Notes: a model not told the origin generated them from the sequence alone. 64,000 bases of DNA from CAIVAT01 sp964387205 (GCA_964387205.1 CAYLVY010000006.1:1-64000), one strand, 5' to 3'. Shown: positions 18,064 to 27,030, numbered from the stretch's first letter. Translations and numbers: made by a program.

Positions 18064-19067
18064 TAAAAATGTCTGAATCCGATAATTTCACGGACTTCGT
18101 TGATGGTTATGGAGGCGGAGGCGCGNNNNNNNNNNATCGTAGCTACCCTGCTGAGATATTGGTGGTCGGAGGCCAGTTCTTCCATTTTTTCGCGGAATGG
18201 GGTGGTAAAATGAATGATATCCTCCGCCAGTTGTTTTTTCATATCACCGTATCGGATCATGCCTTTTTGATAGGCATCTTCAAAATGATGCAGTGTATCG
18301 GACGTGGAAAAATAGGCCATCAGGTCAAAGAGGTTCTGTACTCCCTGTGAACGAGGTTGCGACGGGTCAGCCGGACCTGAATCGGTCACCGCCTTCATGA
18401 CCTTCTTGCGGATCGCTTCCGGTTTGTCGGCCAGGTAAATAGCGCTGTTTTCGTTGTCTGATTTCGACATTTTCAGGTTCCCGTCCAGGCCTGGTATCTT
18501 CACCAGGTTTTCGCCAAAATTATAAGCAACCGGTTCGGGGAAATATTCCACTCTGTACAGCCTGTTGAAACGGTTGGCAAAGGTCCGGGTCATCTCCAGG
18601 TGTTGTTCCTGATCCTTGCCAACCGGTACTTTTGCAGCCCTGTGTATGATGATATCCGCGGCCATCAGGCTGGGGTAGGTAAGCAGTCCCGCATTGACAT
18701 TATCGGGCTGCGTCCGGATCTTCTCCTTAAAAGAGGTGCAACGTTCCAGCTCCCCGATATAAGCATTCATGTTCAGCAGCAGATATAGTTCGGCGGTTTC
18801 AGGCAGATCGCTCTGGATATAAAGGGTGGCCTTCTCGGGATCCAGTCCGCAGGCCAGGAATTCAACCAGTACGGTCCTCACATTCCCATGGAGGTCGTTG
18901 GGGGTGGGATGAGTTGTAAGTGAATGATAATCAGCTATAAAAAAGTAACAATTGTTTTCTTCCTGCATCTTTACGAAACTTCTCAGTGCGCCGAAATAGT
19001 TCCCGAGATGGAGATTTCCGGTGGGCCGGATCCCGCTGACCACAATATCTTTGGAGGGATTTGACAT
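18063..19067 (-). CDS. trpS: Tryptophan-tRNA ligase
   Basis: This class I aminoacyl-tRNA synthetase of 334 residues charges tRNA-Trp. It carries the HIGH-type motif PTGNLHLGNYFGALR near the N-terminus, the tryptophan/ATP pocket region around PVGKDQEQHLEMTR, and the KMSKS loop (KMSKSDNENS) near residue 205. A 10-base run of N at 18126-18135 hides about four residues near the C-terminus. The reading frame continues correctly on both sides (LSRVAT before, RASASITINEVREIIGF after). It ends one base into hflX. Confidence 0.95.
   Translation of the reverse strand: MSNPSKDIVVSGIRPTGNLHLGNYFGALRSFVKMQEENNCYFFIADYHSLTTHPTPNDLHGNVRTVLVEFLACGLDPEKATLYIQSDLPETAELYLLLNMNAYIGELERCTSFKEKIRTQPDNVNAGLLTYPSLMAADIIIHRAAKVPVGKDQEQHLEMTRTFANRFNRLYRVEYFPEPVAYNFGENLVKIPGLDGNLKMSKSDNENSAIYLADKPEAIRKKVMKAVTDSGPADPSQPRSQGVQNLFDLMAYFSTSDTLHHFEDAYQKGMIRYGDMKKQLAEDIIHFTTPFREKMEELASDHQYLSRVATXXXXRASASITINEVREIIGFRHF
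18126..18135. other. Run of 10 N inside trpS
   Basis: Ten undetermined bases. The trpS frame is kept across the run and the C-terminal family motif EVREIIGF follows, so the missing stretch is short. It is an assembly artefact, not a broken gene. Confidence 0.98.
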
Positions 19068-19100
19068 GAAAGGTTCTGGGTTATGAATGGTTATCAGGGG

Positions 19101-20651
19101 TTACATTTTAATCTCTTCCCCTGTTTTATTGTAAAAATGGTATTCGAGGAAATGGAGGGCATTTTGCTTCCTGATCTTCACCCATTGGCCATATTTCCGC
19201 CACCATTTCCAGCGGAAATTGAATATCCCTTCGGTAAGATAGGCATAAACGAAAGGATGTACCGACAGGGTCAGGTTTTTCTCATTCTGCTCCCTGACAA
19301 GGTATCCCAGGTTGTTCTCGATATCGTCGGTGAAGAGGATCGTGGGGCGGATTTTGCCTGAACCATCGCATGCAGGACATTTTTCAAGGATCTGTACCGA
19401 CATCTCCGGTCTGACCCGCTGTCGGGTGATTTGCACCAGTCCGAATTTACTGGGAGGAAGGATGGAATGTTTTGCCCGGTCGCGCTTCATCTCATCCCGG
19501 AGTTTTTCGTATAATTTTCTCCGGTTGAGCCCCTGGGTCATGTCAATGAAATCAACCACGATAATACCACCCATATCCCGCAGGCGGAGTTGCCGGGCCA
19601 CCTCTGCCGCGGCTTCGAGGTTGACCTCGAGTGCGTTGGTCTCCTGGTTCTGGTCCTGGTTTACACGATGCCCGCTGTTAATGTCAATGACATGAAGCGC
19701 TTCCGTATGTTCAATCACCAGATAGGTGCCGCTTTTGATGGTGACGATCTTCCCGAAGGAGTTCTTGATTTGTTTGTCGATCCCGTACTGGTCAAAAACC
19801 GGGACCTTCCCCGTATGAAGTTTGACGATACTGACTTTATCGGGAACGATCCGCTGGATATAGGTGCGGATATCCTCGTAGAGTCCCGGGTCGTTCACCA
19901 CGATGTTGTTGAACGATTCGTTAAGGGCATCCCGCAGAATGGCGGAGGTGCGGTCAATCTCACCGATGATCTTTTGAGGGGGTTTGGCTGAAACGAGTTT
20001 CTTGGTGATGACCTCCCACTTACTGTAAAGGTTCCGGAGATCAGCATCGAGGTCGGCTACCAGTTTATTTTCGGCAACTGTCCGGATAATGATGCCGCAG
20101 TTTTTTGGTTTTATACTGGTAATAAGGCGTTTAAGCCGGTTTCGTTCCTCTGCGCTTTTGATTTTCTGTGAAACCGATATCTTATCGGAAAAGGGGATCA
20201 GCACGAGGAACCTGCCGGGAAAGGCAATTTCGGAGGTAACCCGCGGCCCCTTGGTTGAAATCGGTTCTTTGGCGATTTGCACGATAATATCCATGCCGGG
20301 CTTGAGCACCTGGGTGATCTTACCCGTTTTCTGGATATCTTCAGAAAGATCAAAATCGCCGATATAAAGGGGGTTTCCGGCTTCAGCCTGCCCCTTTTTA
20401 ATGTAATTCAGCAGCGTGAGGATCTGCGGGCCAAGATCAAGGTAATGCAGGAATGCATCCTTTTCATAGCCAACATCCACAAAGGCAGCATTCAACCCCG
20501 GCATGATTTTTTTGATCCTGCCGAGGTAAATGTCCCCTACCGTAAATTCGTTGTTTGATTTTTCTTTGTTCAGCTCCACCAGAAGCTTGTCTTCCAGTAA
20601 AGCGATTTCGACCTCCGAAGAGGTGGAGTTGATGATTAATTCCTTATTCAC
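19101..20651 (-). CDS. rng: Ribonuclease G/E family endoribonuclease
   Basis: A 516-residue protein matching RNase G in length; it lacks the long RNase E tail. An S1-type RNA-binding domain occupies about residues 38-130 (GDIYLGRIKKIMPGLNAAFVD). The DNase I-like catalytic core has the metal-binding acidic residues in VIDINSGHRVNQ and GGIIVVDFIDM. The zinc-link motif CPACDGSG joins subunits of the dimer. It should cleave AU-rich single-stranded RNA and act in rRNA processing and mRNA decay. It lies 75 bases after the small ribosomal protein gene and 33 before trpS. Confidence 0.94.
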   Translation of the reverse strand: MNKELIINSTSSEVEIALLEDKLLVELNKEKSNNEFTVGDIYLGRIKKIMPGLNAAFVDVGYEKDAFLHYLDLGPQILTLLNYIKKGQAEAGNPLYIGDFDLSEDIQKTGKITQVLKPGMDIIVQIAKEPISTKGPRVTSEIAFPGRFLVLIPFSDKISVSQKIKSAEERNRLKRLITSIKPKNCGIIIRTVAENKLVADLDADLRNLYSKWEVITKKLVSAKPPQKIIGEIDRTSAILRDALNESFNNIVVNDPGLYEDIRTYIQRIVPDKVSIVKLHTGKVPVFDQYGIDKQIKNSFGKIVTIKSGTYLVIEHTEALHVIDINSGHRVNQDQNQETNALEVNLEAAAEVARQLRLRDMGGIIVVDFIDMTQGLNRRKLYEKLRDEMKRDRAKHSILPPSKFGLVQITRQRVRPEMSVQILEKCPACDGSGKIRPTILFTDDIENNLGYLVREQNEKNLTLSVHPFVYAYLTEGIFNFRWKWWRKYGQWVKIRKQNALHFLEYHFYNKTGEEIKM

Positions 20652-20726
20652 AATAGTTTATGTTGTTGAAGATCCGGTCAAACCGGAATTAAAACCATCG
20701 TCGACTTAAGGAATTGCAGCAGTTGA

Positions 20727-20816
20727 CTATTTCTTCTTATGTCTGTTCTTGCGCAAGCGTTTTTTACGCTTGTGCGTTGCCATTTTATGTCTTTTTCTTT
20801 TTTTACCGCTTGGCAT
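20727..20816 (-). CDS. 29-residue COX24/AURKAIP1-domain protein (probable small ribosomal subunit protein)
   Basis: This very short frame reads MPSGKKRKRHKMATHKRK and continues KKRLRKNRHKKK, with 20 Lys/Arg/His out of 29 residues. The KKRKRHKMATHKRKKR core is the signature of the COX24_C / AURKAIP1 (mitochondrial mS38) family, found as tiny proteins in Bacteroidota and close to invariant there. A place in the small ribosomal subunit is inferred from mS38. It stands 21 bases downstream of the HU gene and upstream of RNase G/E, likely in one transcript. Automatic pipelines often miss it because of its size. Confidence 0.88.
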   Translation of the reverse strand: MPSGKKRKRHKMATHKRKKRLRKNRHKKK

Positions 20817-20837
20817 AATAAGTTGACTTAGAAGTTA

Positions 20838-21128
20838 TTACTTCACCTTTACTTGTGACTTGACTTTGTTTACAAAAGTCTTGGCCGGTTTGAAGGAGGG
20901 AATGTTGTGGGCGGGAATGATCAGGGTGGTATTCCTCGAAATGTTTCTACCGGTTTTTTCGGCCCTTTTCTTGATGATGAAGCTGCCGAAACCGCGAAGA
21001 TATACATTCTGACCAGAGGTCATGGAACTCTTGATTGAATCCATAAAAGCTTCAACAGTGGCCTGTACGGTAACTTTTTCAATCCCGGTTTTGCTGGCAA
21101 TTTCTGCTACAATTTCTGCTTTTGTCAT
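20838..21128 (-). CDS. HU family DNA-binding protein
   Basis: A 96-residue histone-like protein of normal HU/IHF length. The helical N-terminus (MTKAEIVAEIASKTGIE), the GFGSF turn (LRGFGSFIIKKR), the DNA-intercalating arm with its RN segment (GRNISRNTTLIIPA) and the final FKPAKTFVNKV helix are all visible. It binds and bends DNA as a dimer. It has its own good promoter at 21198-21225 and leads the minus-strand run of housekeeping genes. Confidence 0.95.
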   Translation of the reverse strand: MTKAEIVAEIASKTGIEKVTVQATVEAFMDSIKSSMTSGQNVYLRGFGSFIIKKRAEKTGRNISRNTTLIIPAHNIPSFKPAKTFVNKVKSQVKVK

Positions 21129-21197
21129 GTTAACGAATGATTGTATGATTATATATTGTTGTTAATGAATGATTTTAATCAGGTTTTAAACGGGCTG

Positions 21198-21225
21198 CAA
21201 ATATATGACTTTTTTTTTTCTGCAA
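21198..21225 (-). promoter_or_regulatory. Full Bacteroidota-type promoter of the HU gene
   Basis: On the minus strand, TTG (21225-21223) is followed after 17 bases, mostly an A-tract, by TATATTTG (21205-21198), an exact TAnnTTTG -7 box. The predicted start lies about 65 bases upstream of the HU ATG. The A-tract between the boxes could add intrinsic bend. Confidence 0.65.
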
Positions 21226-21301
21226 GGAATTATTCCAAAAATATCTTACCCGGTGTGGTACTTCTATTTCCCACTGGTTCAAACAATAGTATGAATTGAA
21301 C

Positions 21302-21309
21302 TATCTTTG
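21302..21309 (+). promoter_or_regulatory. Bacteroidota-type -7 box upstream of mutY
   Basis: TATCTTTG, an exact TAnnTTTG match, ends 19 bases before the mutY ATG at 21329. It faces away from the HU promoter. No exact TTG stands at -33. Confidence 0.5.
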
Positions 21310-21328
21310 TCCTCTGTTAAATACCTAA

Positions 21329-22384
21329 ATGAGTATTCCCGAACGATTGATCTGCTGGTACCGGTTGAATGGCCGCGACCTGCCATGGCGGCATACCCGT
21401 GATCCATACCGGATATGGGTGTCGGAGATCATTTTACAACAAACCCGGGTGGATCAGGGGATACCTTATTATACGAAATTCATTGAAACATTCCCCGATC
21501 CGGCGAGTCTGGCCACTGCGGAGGAACAAGAGGTGTTGAAGGCCTGGCAGGGACTCGGATATTACCGGCGTGCCTTGCATATGCACGCTGCAGCAAAGGA
21601 GATCGTATTTAAACATCAGGGGATTTTTCCGTCGGATTATCAGGATATCAGGCTCCTGAAAGGGATCGGTAATTATACGGCAGCGGCTATCGGTTCCATA
21701 GCATTCGGGTTGCCATTTCCCGTCGTGGATGGTAATGTGATCAGGATGATTGCACGGCTCACCGGGATAGAGGAACCGGTTTCCCGTCCTGCAGTGGTAA
21801 GGAGTATCCTCAGTGTGGCAGAATCATGGATTACCAATATGGATCCGGGTGAATTCAATCAGGCTATGATGGATTTCGGGGCCATGGTCTGTAAGCCGGT
21901 ATCCCCTGGATGTCCTTCATGCCCCTTTGCTGAGGATTGCAGTGCAAACATATCCGGCAGGGTACACCTGATCCCCGTCAGGAAACCCAGGCCACCGGTA
22001 AGGGTAAGGTACCTGAATTATTACGTGTTGACCGGAGAATTTGACGGACAAAAACAGATTTACCTGCGAAAACGCCCCGGAAACGATATCTGGAGGAATC
22101 TTTATGATTTTCCCTGTATCGAATCGGTGAGCGAATCCGGCGCCTCTGATGCAGATCCCTTTTTCGAATCACACCGCCTGCCATTTCCGCAACAGGCATT
22201 CGCCGGAATTACCGGGCCGGTGCAACATATGCTGACCCATCAGCGACTATCCGTAAGATTTTTATCTTTTGACCTGACAGATCTCCCTGATCTTCATTAT
22301 TTCAGGGTGCCGGTCGGTGACCTTCATCGATATCCGGTGCCAAGGCTGATCGAACGTTATATATCCGGTCGTTCATTCGGATGA
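21329..22384 (+). CDS. mutY: A/G-specific adenine DNA glycosylase
   Basis: This 351-residue base-excision enzyme removes adenine opposite 8-oxoguanine. The catalytic Glu lies in VSEIILQQTRV (about residue 33), the helix-hairpin-helix in LLKGIGNYTAAAIGS, and the catalytic Asp in VVDGNVIRM. The 4Fe-4S loop has four cysteines in CKPVSPGCPSCPFAEDC. The C-terminal 120 residues form the NUDIX-like domain that recognises 8-oxoG. Length and order are normal for MutY. Confidence 0.96.
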   Translation: MSIPERLICWYRLNGRDLPWRHTRDPYRIWVSEIILQQTRVDQGIPYYTKFIETFPDPASLATAEEQEVLKAWQGLGYYRRALHMHAAAKEIVFKHQGIFPSDYQDIRLLKGIGNYTAAAIGSIAFGLPFPVVDGNVIRMIARLTGIEEPVSRPAVVRSILSVAESWITNMDPGEFNQAMMDFGAMVCKPVSPGCPSCPFAEDCSANISGRVHLIPVRKPRPPVRVRYLNYYVLTGEFDGQKQIYLRKRPGNDIWRNLYDFPCIESVSESGASDADPFFESHRLPFPQQAFAGITGPVQHMLTHQRLSVRFLSFDLTDLPDLHYFRVPVGDLHRYPVPRLIERYISGRSFG

Positions 22385-22390
22385 TTTTCG

Positions 22391-22398
22391 TACCTTTG
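22391..22398 (+). promoter_or_regulatory. Bacteroidota-type -7 box upstream of the MgtE-like gene
   Basis: TACCTTTG in the context TTTTCGTACCTTTGCC is a classic Bacteroidota -7 box. It ends 10 bases before the ATG at 22409 and would give an extremely short leader. It lies between mutY and the MgtE-like gene. Confidence 0.5.
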
Positions 22399-22408
22399 CC
22401 ACTGCAGG

Positions 22409-23683
22409 ATGACCTCACAGATCACATTTTATCTTAGTCAGATCATCGGAAAGCCCTATACTTCCGAAGAAGGTACCATCTTGGGAACAATTCGTGACCT
22501 GCTGGTCGACCAGACCATTATCCCCGGAAAGGAATCCGAACCCATGCGCCCGAAAGTGGTCGCAATCAGGGTCAGCAAAGGGCGGGAGATCAGAACCCTT
22601 GATTTTGCCGCCTTTGAAATCCGGAAATTCAAGCGCAAACTCAGGATCACCTGTCTGGAAATTCATGATATCTCCCCCGATCTTTTCTCCAATTCCCTTT
22701 GGCTGGCCGACAATATTCTGGACAAACAGATTGTGGACATCCACGGGAAAAAACTGGAAAGGGTTCATGATATACGTCTCGTGATCATCCCGGCAGGAAC
22801 CTATGCCATCGCCGTTGAGGTAGGATGGGAGGGGATCTTCCGCCGCTGGCACCTGAGCAGGTTCCTGCAGGCAATCCTCGACCCGTTGAATCTCGATATC
22901 TCCAGCCGTTACATTTTATGGGATGACATTGAAGCGGTTGAGTTTTCCAATAATAACCGAAAACAGATCACCTCCAAATCCAAGCTGAACACCCTCCATC
23001 CCTCCGATCTTGCCGATATAATCGAGGAACTGGATAAAACCACCCGGACCCAGGTATTTGCTTCCCTCGATGAAGAGCAGGCTGCCGACGTCCTTGAAGA
23101 ACTGGAACCCTATGCCCAGATCCATATTGTGGAAAGCCTGCCTGTGGAGAAAGTTGCCGACCTGCTGGAAAAAATGCCTGCCGATGAAGTAGCTGACCTT
23201 CTCGATGCATTAAGAGAAGAGAAAGCCGAATTATTGCTGGATGAGATGGAAAAGGAGTCGTCGGAGGAGGTCAGGGAATTGCTGGAGTATCCCGAAGAAA
23301 GGGTCGGATCGCTGATGTCAACCGATTTCTACACCTTTCAGGAAGATTTGACCGTATTGGATACGCTGAAGGAAATCAGAAAACTGAAACCGGAACCGGC
23401 GCAGATCAATTCCATCATGGTCGTGGATAAATACCACCACTTTCTCTCCTCCATATCGCTGGGTGAACTCGTTGTGGCCGATCCGGACAAACAACTCAGG
23501 GAGATTATGAACCGGCATCCGGTTACTGTTTTTGACGACGACAAGGTGGATTCCCTGGCAGACATTGTCAGCCGTTACAACCTGCTTGCAGTGCCTGTCA
23601 TCAATAAAAACAGGGAGATGGAAGGGGTCGTGGTGGTAGAGGATATTGTGGAGGACTTGTTGAACCGGCGAAAAACGAGATAA
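22409..23683 (+). CDS. Cytoplasmic MgtE-like protein: PRC-barrel, MgtE N-domain and CBS pair, no membrane channel
   Basis: A protein of 424 residues. The first 170 residues are PRC-barrel-like beta strands (LSQIIGKPYTSEEGTILGTI and a second unit starting NILDKQIVDIHGKK). Residues about 195-300 are the superhelical MgtE N-domain (HPSDLADIIEELDK, ADVLEELEPYAQIH, DLLEKMPADEVADLLDAL). Residues about 300-420 are a CBS pair (VGSLMSTDFYTFQED to VVVVEDIVEDLL). In MgtE these soluble domains sense Mg2+ and gate the pore; here no transmembrane segment follows. It may regulate a separately encoded metal transporter, but none lies nearby. Confidence 0.85.
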   Translation: MTSQITFYLSQIIGKPYTSEEGTILGTIRDLLVDQTIIPGKESEPMRPKVVAIRVSKGREIRTLDFAAFEIRKFKRKLRITCLEIHDISPDLFSNSLWLADNILDKQIVDIHGKKLERVHDIRLVIIPAGTYAIAVEVGWEGIFRRWHLSRFLQAILDPLNLDISSRYILWDDIEAVEFSNNNRKQITSKSKLNTLHPSDLADIIEELDKTTRTQVFASLDEEQAADVLEELEPYAQIHIVESLPVEKVADLLEKMPADEVADLLDALREEKAELLLDEMEKESSEEVRELLEYPEERVGSLMSTDFYTFQEDLTVLDTLKEIRKLKPEPAQINSIMVVDKYHHFLSSISLGELVVADPDKQLREIMNRHPVTVFDDDKVDSLADIVSRYNLLAVPVINKNREMEGVVVVEDIVEDLLNRRKTR

Positions 23684-23690
23684 GCCCTTA

Positions 23691-25346
23691 TTATTTCTGC
23701 ATCATATCGATCAATTCCTGCCCGGGTTCCATTCCGTTGTTTCTCATATTTTCCACCGCTTTTATGGCCTTGTCCTTCATGCCGTTCTGCCAGTAAAGAA
23801 GCACAAGGTTGTGGTTTGCCTGCGGGTGTCGCGGATAAAGTTCAATTACCTTTTCCAGGAAATATGCGGCAGAGTCGACCATATTCCGTTCAAAGGAAAT
23901 CTGGGCCAGCAGAAACCATGCGTCGGGGATCGGGTTTTTCTGAATCTCTTTGTTTAATAGCAACCTTGCACTATCCGCTTGTTTCTTTTCCAGTAATACC
24001 TTTCCCAGATAGTAATTTAAATTCTTCAGATCCGGATCAAGGACATAAGCCTTGCGAAACAGCGCTTCCCGTTCCTCAGGATCCTCCACTTTGGTACCCA
24101 GCAGGGTGTGTGCATAAGCCGAACGGGGGGATCCTTCCACGGCTTTTCTCCAGAAAGTAAGCGGATCGTTGAAATAGGAGGTACGGTAAATACTGACGAT
24201 GGCAAAGACAAAGATCACTGGGACTGCAAACAGGACCTTTCGACGGTCAGTGACCTTCCTTTTAAAAAGAGCTGTCTCGCTGAGCATCAGGAAAATGCCT
24301 ATAACAGGGAGATACAAGCGATGCTCAAATACCTGGTCATTGAGGTTTTTGGGAACGATCAGTACCGGCAGGAGAAAGATCAGAAACCAGAAGAGGCCCA
24401 ACCAGGTCAGGGGCTTAAGATAGCTTTTCGAGTATATGATCAGTCCCGCAAAAAGCCCCAGGGCGATGAACCCCCATATCAAAGTGATATCCTGGTATTC
24501 CGGAAACACTGTCAGATTCACCGGGAGAAAAATTTTTCCGAGATACTGAATAATCACCCCGATTCGTGATAACCCGGCAGAGGCCATATCCTGAAGGTTG
24601 ATGTAATTTCCGGCGAGTGTGGCCGTTGATCTGATCCCTATCCAAATCCCTGTGCAGACGGCCCACCCCAGCGAGGGCAATATCAACCTCTTCCAGGATA
24701 TTTTTTTTATGACCAGCATATAACCGGCCATGATCACAGGAATGATAATGGCAGTCTCCTTGGTGAATAGTGCTGTCAGGAACAGGAGCAAATGGAGGGG
24801 AAGGTGCCACCAGGCAGGTTTTTCAAGGAATCTGATGAGGAGGAGAAAACTCCCGAGAAAGAAGATCATCAGCAACATGTCGTTTCTTCCCGGAATCCAT
24901 GCGACAGCCTGTGTAAGAACCGGATGAACGGAAAATATGGCCGCCAGGACCAGGGAGTCCAATGGGTCTAACCCTGTTTTTTTAAGAAAATAGTATAACA
25001 ATAATACCGATATAATGTGATATAAAAGGTTGGTAAAGTGATATCCGGCAGGATCGGTTCCGAAAAGCCTGGATTCCAGGATGAAGTCGACCAGGAAAAC
25101 CGGGCGGTAGTAAGCATCCTGTGTGGGATGGAACAAACCGCGCTGAAATGATGTGGCCAGGTTCTTCAGGTTTGAGTTATAAGACTCATTTTCGATAATA
25201 AAGATAGAGTCGTCCAGTCTGGTGTAGTCCAATGATACCGATCTGAAATAGACCACCAGGGTCAGTATGGTCAGCAGGATGGCAGCATAGGTCGGTTTCC
25301 GGAAAAATGCCACCTGGTCAATGCTTTTTGGCCCTCTTTTTTTCAT
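23691..25346 (-). CDS. Multi-pass membrane protein with C-terminal TPRs (DUF1736/TMTC-like, GT-C superfamily-like)
   Basis: This 551-residue protein has about ten membrane helices (residues 15-400). Its first extracytoplasmic loop begins LDYTRLDDSIFIIENESY, the acidic loop typical of GT-C fold glycosyltransferases and TMTC/DUF1736 proteins. Residues about 400-551 contain TPR units (LNYYLGKVLLEKKQADSARL, PDAWFLLAQISFERN). Eukaryotic TMTCs are O-mannosyltransferases; whether bacterial homologues glycosylate proteins is not established, so enzymatic activity is only possible. It converges with the MgtE-like gene with 7 bases between the stops. Confidence 0.78.
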   Translation of the reverse strand: MKKRGPKSIDQVAFFRKPTYAAILLTILTLVVYFRSVSLDYTRLDDSIFIIENESYNSNLKNLATSFQRGLFHPTQDAYYRPVFLVDFILESRLFGTDPAGYHFTNLLYHIISVLLLYYFLKKTGLDPLDSLVLAAIFSVHPVLTQAVAWIPGRNDMLLMIFFLGSFLLLIRFLEKPAWWHLPLHLLLFLTALFTKETAIIIPVIMAGYMLVIKKISWKRLILPSLGWAVCTGIWIGIRSTATLAGNYINLQDMASAGLSRIGVIIQYLGKIFLPVNLTVFPEYQDITLIWGFIALGLFAGLIIYSKSYLKPLTWLGLFWFLIFLLPVLIVPKNLNDQVFEHRLYLPVIGIFLMLSETALFKRKVTDRRKVLFAVPVIFVFAIVSIYRTSYFNDPLTFWRKAVEGSPRSAYAHTLLGTKVEDPEEREALFRKAYVLDPDLKNLNYYLGKVLLEKKQADSARLLLNKEIQKNPIPDAWFLLAQISFERNMVDSAAYFLEKVIELYPRHPQANHNLVLLYWQNGMKDKAIKAVENMRNNGMEPGQELIDMMQK

Positions 25347-25479
25347 GGCCTAAAAGTATGTATATTTGGCGAATTATACGCAGGATGGAGGTTCAAACAG
25401 AGCAAGGGCTTATTTAAGAGCCATATAATCAGTAAAATAAAAATAATTAAAAAAAAAATTGTAAAAAGTTATGTTGGAG

Positions 25480-25509
25480 TTGCATCTCTACAATATTTTT
25501 GTATATTTG
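25480..25509 (+). promoter_or_regulatory. Full Bacteroidota-type promoter of the T9SS cargo gene
   Basis: TTG at 25480-25482, 19 bases, then TATATTTG at 25502-25509: both boxes match the phylum consensus with ideal spacing. The ATG follows 21 bases later. This is one of the best promoters in the window. A second TATATTTG at 25361 lies far upstream and lacks support. Confidence 0.7.
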
Positions 25510-25530
25510 TTACCCTAAATTATTAAAACT

Positions 25531-26988
25531 ATGAAAAAGCATGTACAACATCACGGAAAAGTGCGGTTGGTAACCGTATTTCTTTCGATTCTCGGTCTTT
25601 CTTTTGCGATCATGAATACCGGGTATTCGCAGATGACGGTAGTTGGTGGGACAACAGTGAAGGTTAACAATGCTACTTCTCTCAGTTCTACTGAAAACCT
25701 GGTTATGTCCTCCGGGGGCACCCTCAATGTTCAGGGTACCCTGATACTGAAAAAGAACCTGGTCAATCAGAACCCGTCACCCAATTCTTTGGGTAGTGGT
25801 TCTATTGTGCTTTCAGGGTCTGTCAATCAAACGGTCAGTGGTCAGAATATCATTCAGGATCTGACGGTTAATAATGCTGCCGGCGTATCAATTGCCGGGA
25901 ACACCCAGGTCAACGGGGCCCTCACCCTTACCAATGGCCTTGTCAGCCTCGGCGCTTACAATCTGCAGCTTGGCACCAATGCATCGGTCAGTGGCAGCCC
26001 TTCAGCCGGCAATATGGTGGTGGCCACAGGTACCGGAGAGATGAGGAAAGAATTTTCAGGGCCTGGCACCTTCACCTTTCCTGTTGGTGCGGCTGATACC
26101 CCGCCGGAGTTTTCCCCGGTGACCGTCACTTACAATACCGGAACTTTCGGGAGCGGTAACTATACCGGTGTTAACCTGGTCGATGAACAGTATCCCGGCA
26201 CAGCGGAGAGTTACCTGACGACCTATTGGACCGTGAGTCAGTCCGGAGTGACCAATTTTTCTGCCAATGCCACTTTCCAGTACAATACCGATGATGTGGT
26301 GGGGGCAGAAGAGGATATTTTCTGTACGAGGGTACTGCCGGGTGATTGGATTACCTACAACGCTGCCAATACGGCAAATCATAGGATTTCAGCCAGCGGT
26401 CTCTCCTCTTTTGGCACCTTCACCGGTAATCTGGGCAACGGAACAACCCCTCCGGGGATCCGTTCCATTCAGGACCGCATTATTGCCAACGGAGAATCTT
26501 CCTGTGCGGATGCAACCCAAACCCTTATCATTGCCGGAAACGGGACATACTATACCGTTCAGCCGGGAGGTAGTGTGAACCATATTGCCGGACAAAAGAT
26601 ACTCTATTATCCCGGAACCAAGGTTCAAAGCGGTGGATATTTACATGGCTATATCTCCACCACTTACTGTAACCCCCCGAACCCGATCGTGGCCCCGGTC
26701 ATCGCCGGCAATATTAATGAAGGGGTGAGCAAATTGCTCGGCAATACATTATTTAAGGTCTATCCCAATCCGACGCCAGGTGACTTTACCCTTGAACTCA
26801 AAGGCGACCTTCCTGAAGGCATAGCCCATATCGAGATCTACGGAGCCCTCGGAGAGAGGATTATGACCAAAGACCTTGAATTGCAGAGGACCCAGGAGTT
26901 TTCACTGATTGACAGGCCGGTAGGGGTCTATGTGATCCATGTCAGGTCAGGCCAGAAAACCCAGACAGAAAAAATAATTAAAAAATAA
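25531..26988 (+). CDS. Secreted surface protein with T9SS type A sorting domain
   Basis: A protein of 485 residues with a long N-region signal peptide ending near GYSQ. The first 200 residues are short beta repeats rich in Gly, Ser, Thr and Asn (SSGGTLNVQGTLILKKN, GALTLTNGLVSLGAYNLQLG), suggesting a beta-helix or adhesin-like stack. Around residues 325-370 is a strand-turn module (VQPGGSVNHIAGQKILYYPG and then KVQSGGYLHGYI). This module is also present in the next gene and resembles the 3-coathanger stack module of Bacteroidota surface proteins. The final 80 residues (FKVYPNPTPGDFTLEL to TEKIIKK) are a T9SS type A sorting signal. A role in adhesion is plausible but unproven. Confidence 0.82.
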   Translation: MKKHVQHHGKVRLVTVFLSILGLSFAIMNTGYSQMTVVGGTTVKVNNATSLSSTENLVMSSGGTLNVQGTLILKKNLVNQNPSPNSLGSGSIVLSGSVNQTVSGQNIIQDLTVNNAAGVSIAGNTQVNGALTLTNGLVSLGAYNLQLGTNASVSGSPSAGNMVVATGTGEMRKEFSGPGTFTFPVGAADTPPEFSPVTVTYNTGTFGSGNYTGVNLVDEQYPGTAESYLTTYWTVSQSGVTNFSANATFQYNTDDVVGAEEDIFCTRVLPGDWITYNAANTANHRISASGLSSFGTFTGNLGNGTTPPGIRSIQDRIIANGESSCADATQTLIIAGNGTYYTVQPGGSVNHIAGQKILYYPGTKVQSGGYLHGYISTTYCNPPNPIVAPVIAGNINEGVSKLLGNTLFKVYPNPTPGDFTLELKGDLPEGIAHIEIYGALGERIMTKDLELQRTQEFSLIDRPVGVYVIHVRSGQKTQTEKIIKK

Positions 26989-26999
26989 TTCCGGAAGTA

Positions 27000-27030
27000 T
27001 TGCATCGGTTCAATATTAATGTTATTTTTG
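27000..27030 (+). promoter_or_regulatory. Full Bacteroidota-type promoter before the 27060 gene
   Basis: TTG at 27000-27002, 20 bases, then TATTTTTG at 27023-27030. Both boxes fit. It begins 12 bases after the previous stop codon, so the next gene probably has its own transcript. Confidence 0.6.

Noticed and set aside
20680..20700. Small hairpin (TCCGGT-CAA-ACCGGA) between RNase G/E and the COX24-type gene
   Set aside because: A six-base stem with no T-run after it on the transcribed strand; not a convincing terminator or regulator.
25361..25368. A TATATTTG box far upstream of the 25531 gene
   Set aside because: It is about 160 bases upstream with no TTG partner, while a complete promoter stands at 25480-25509.
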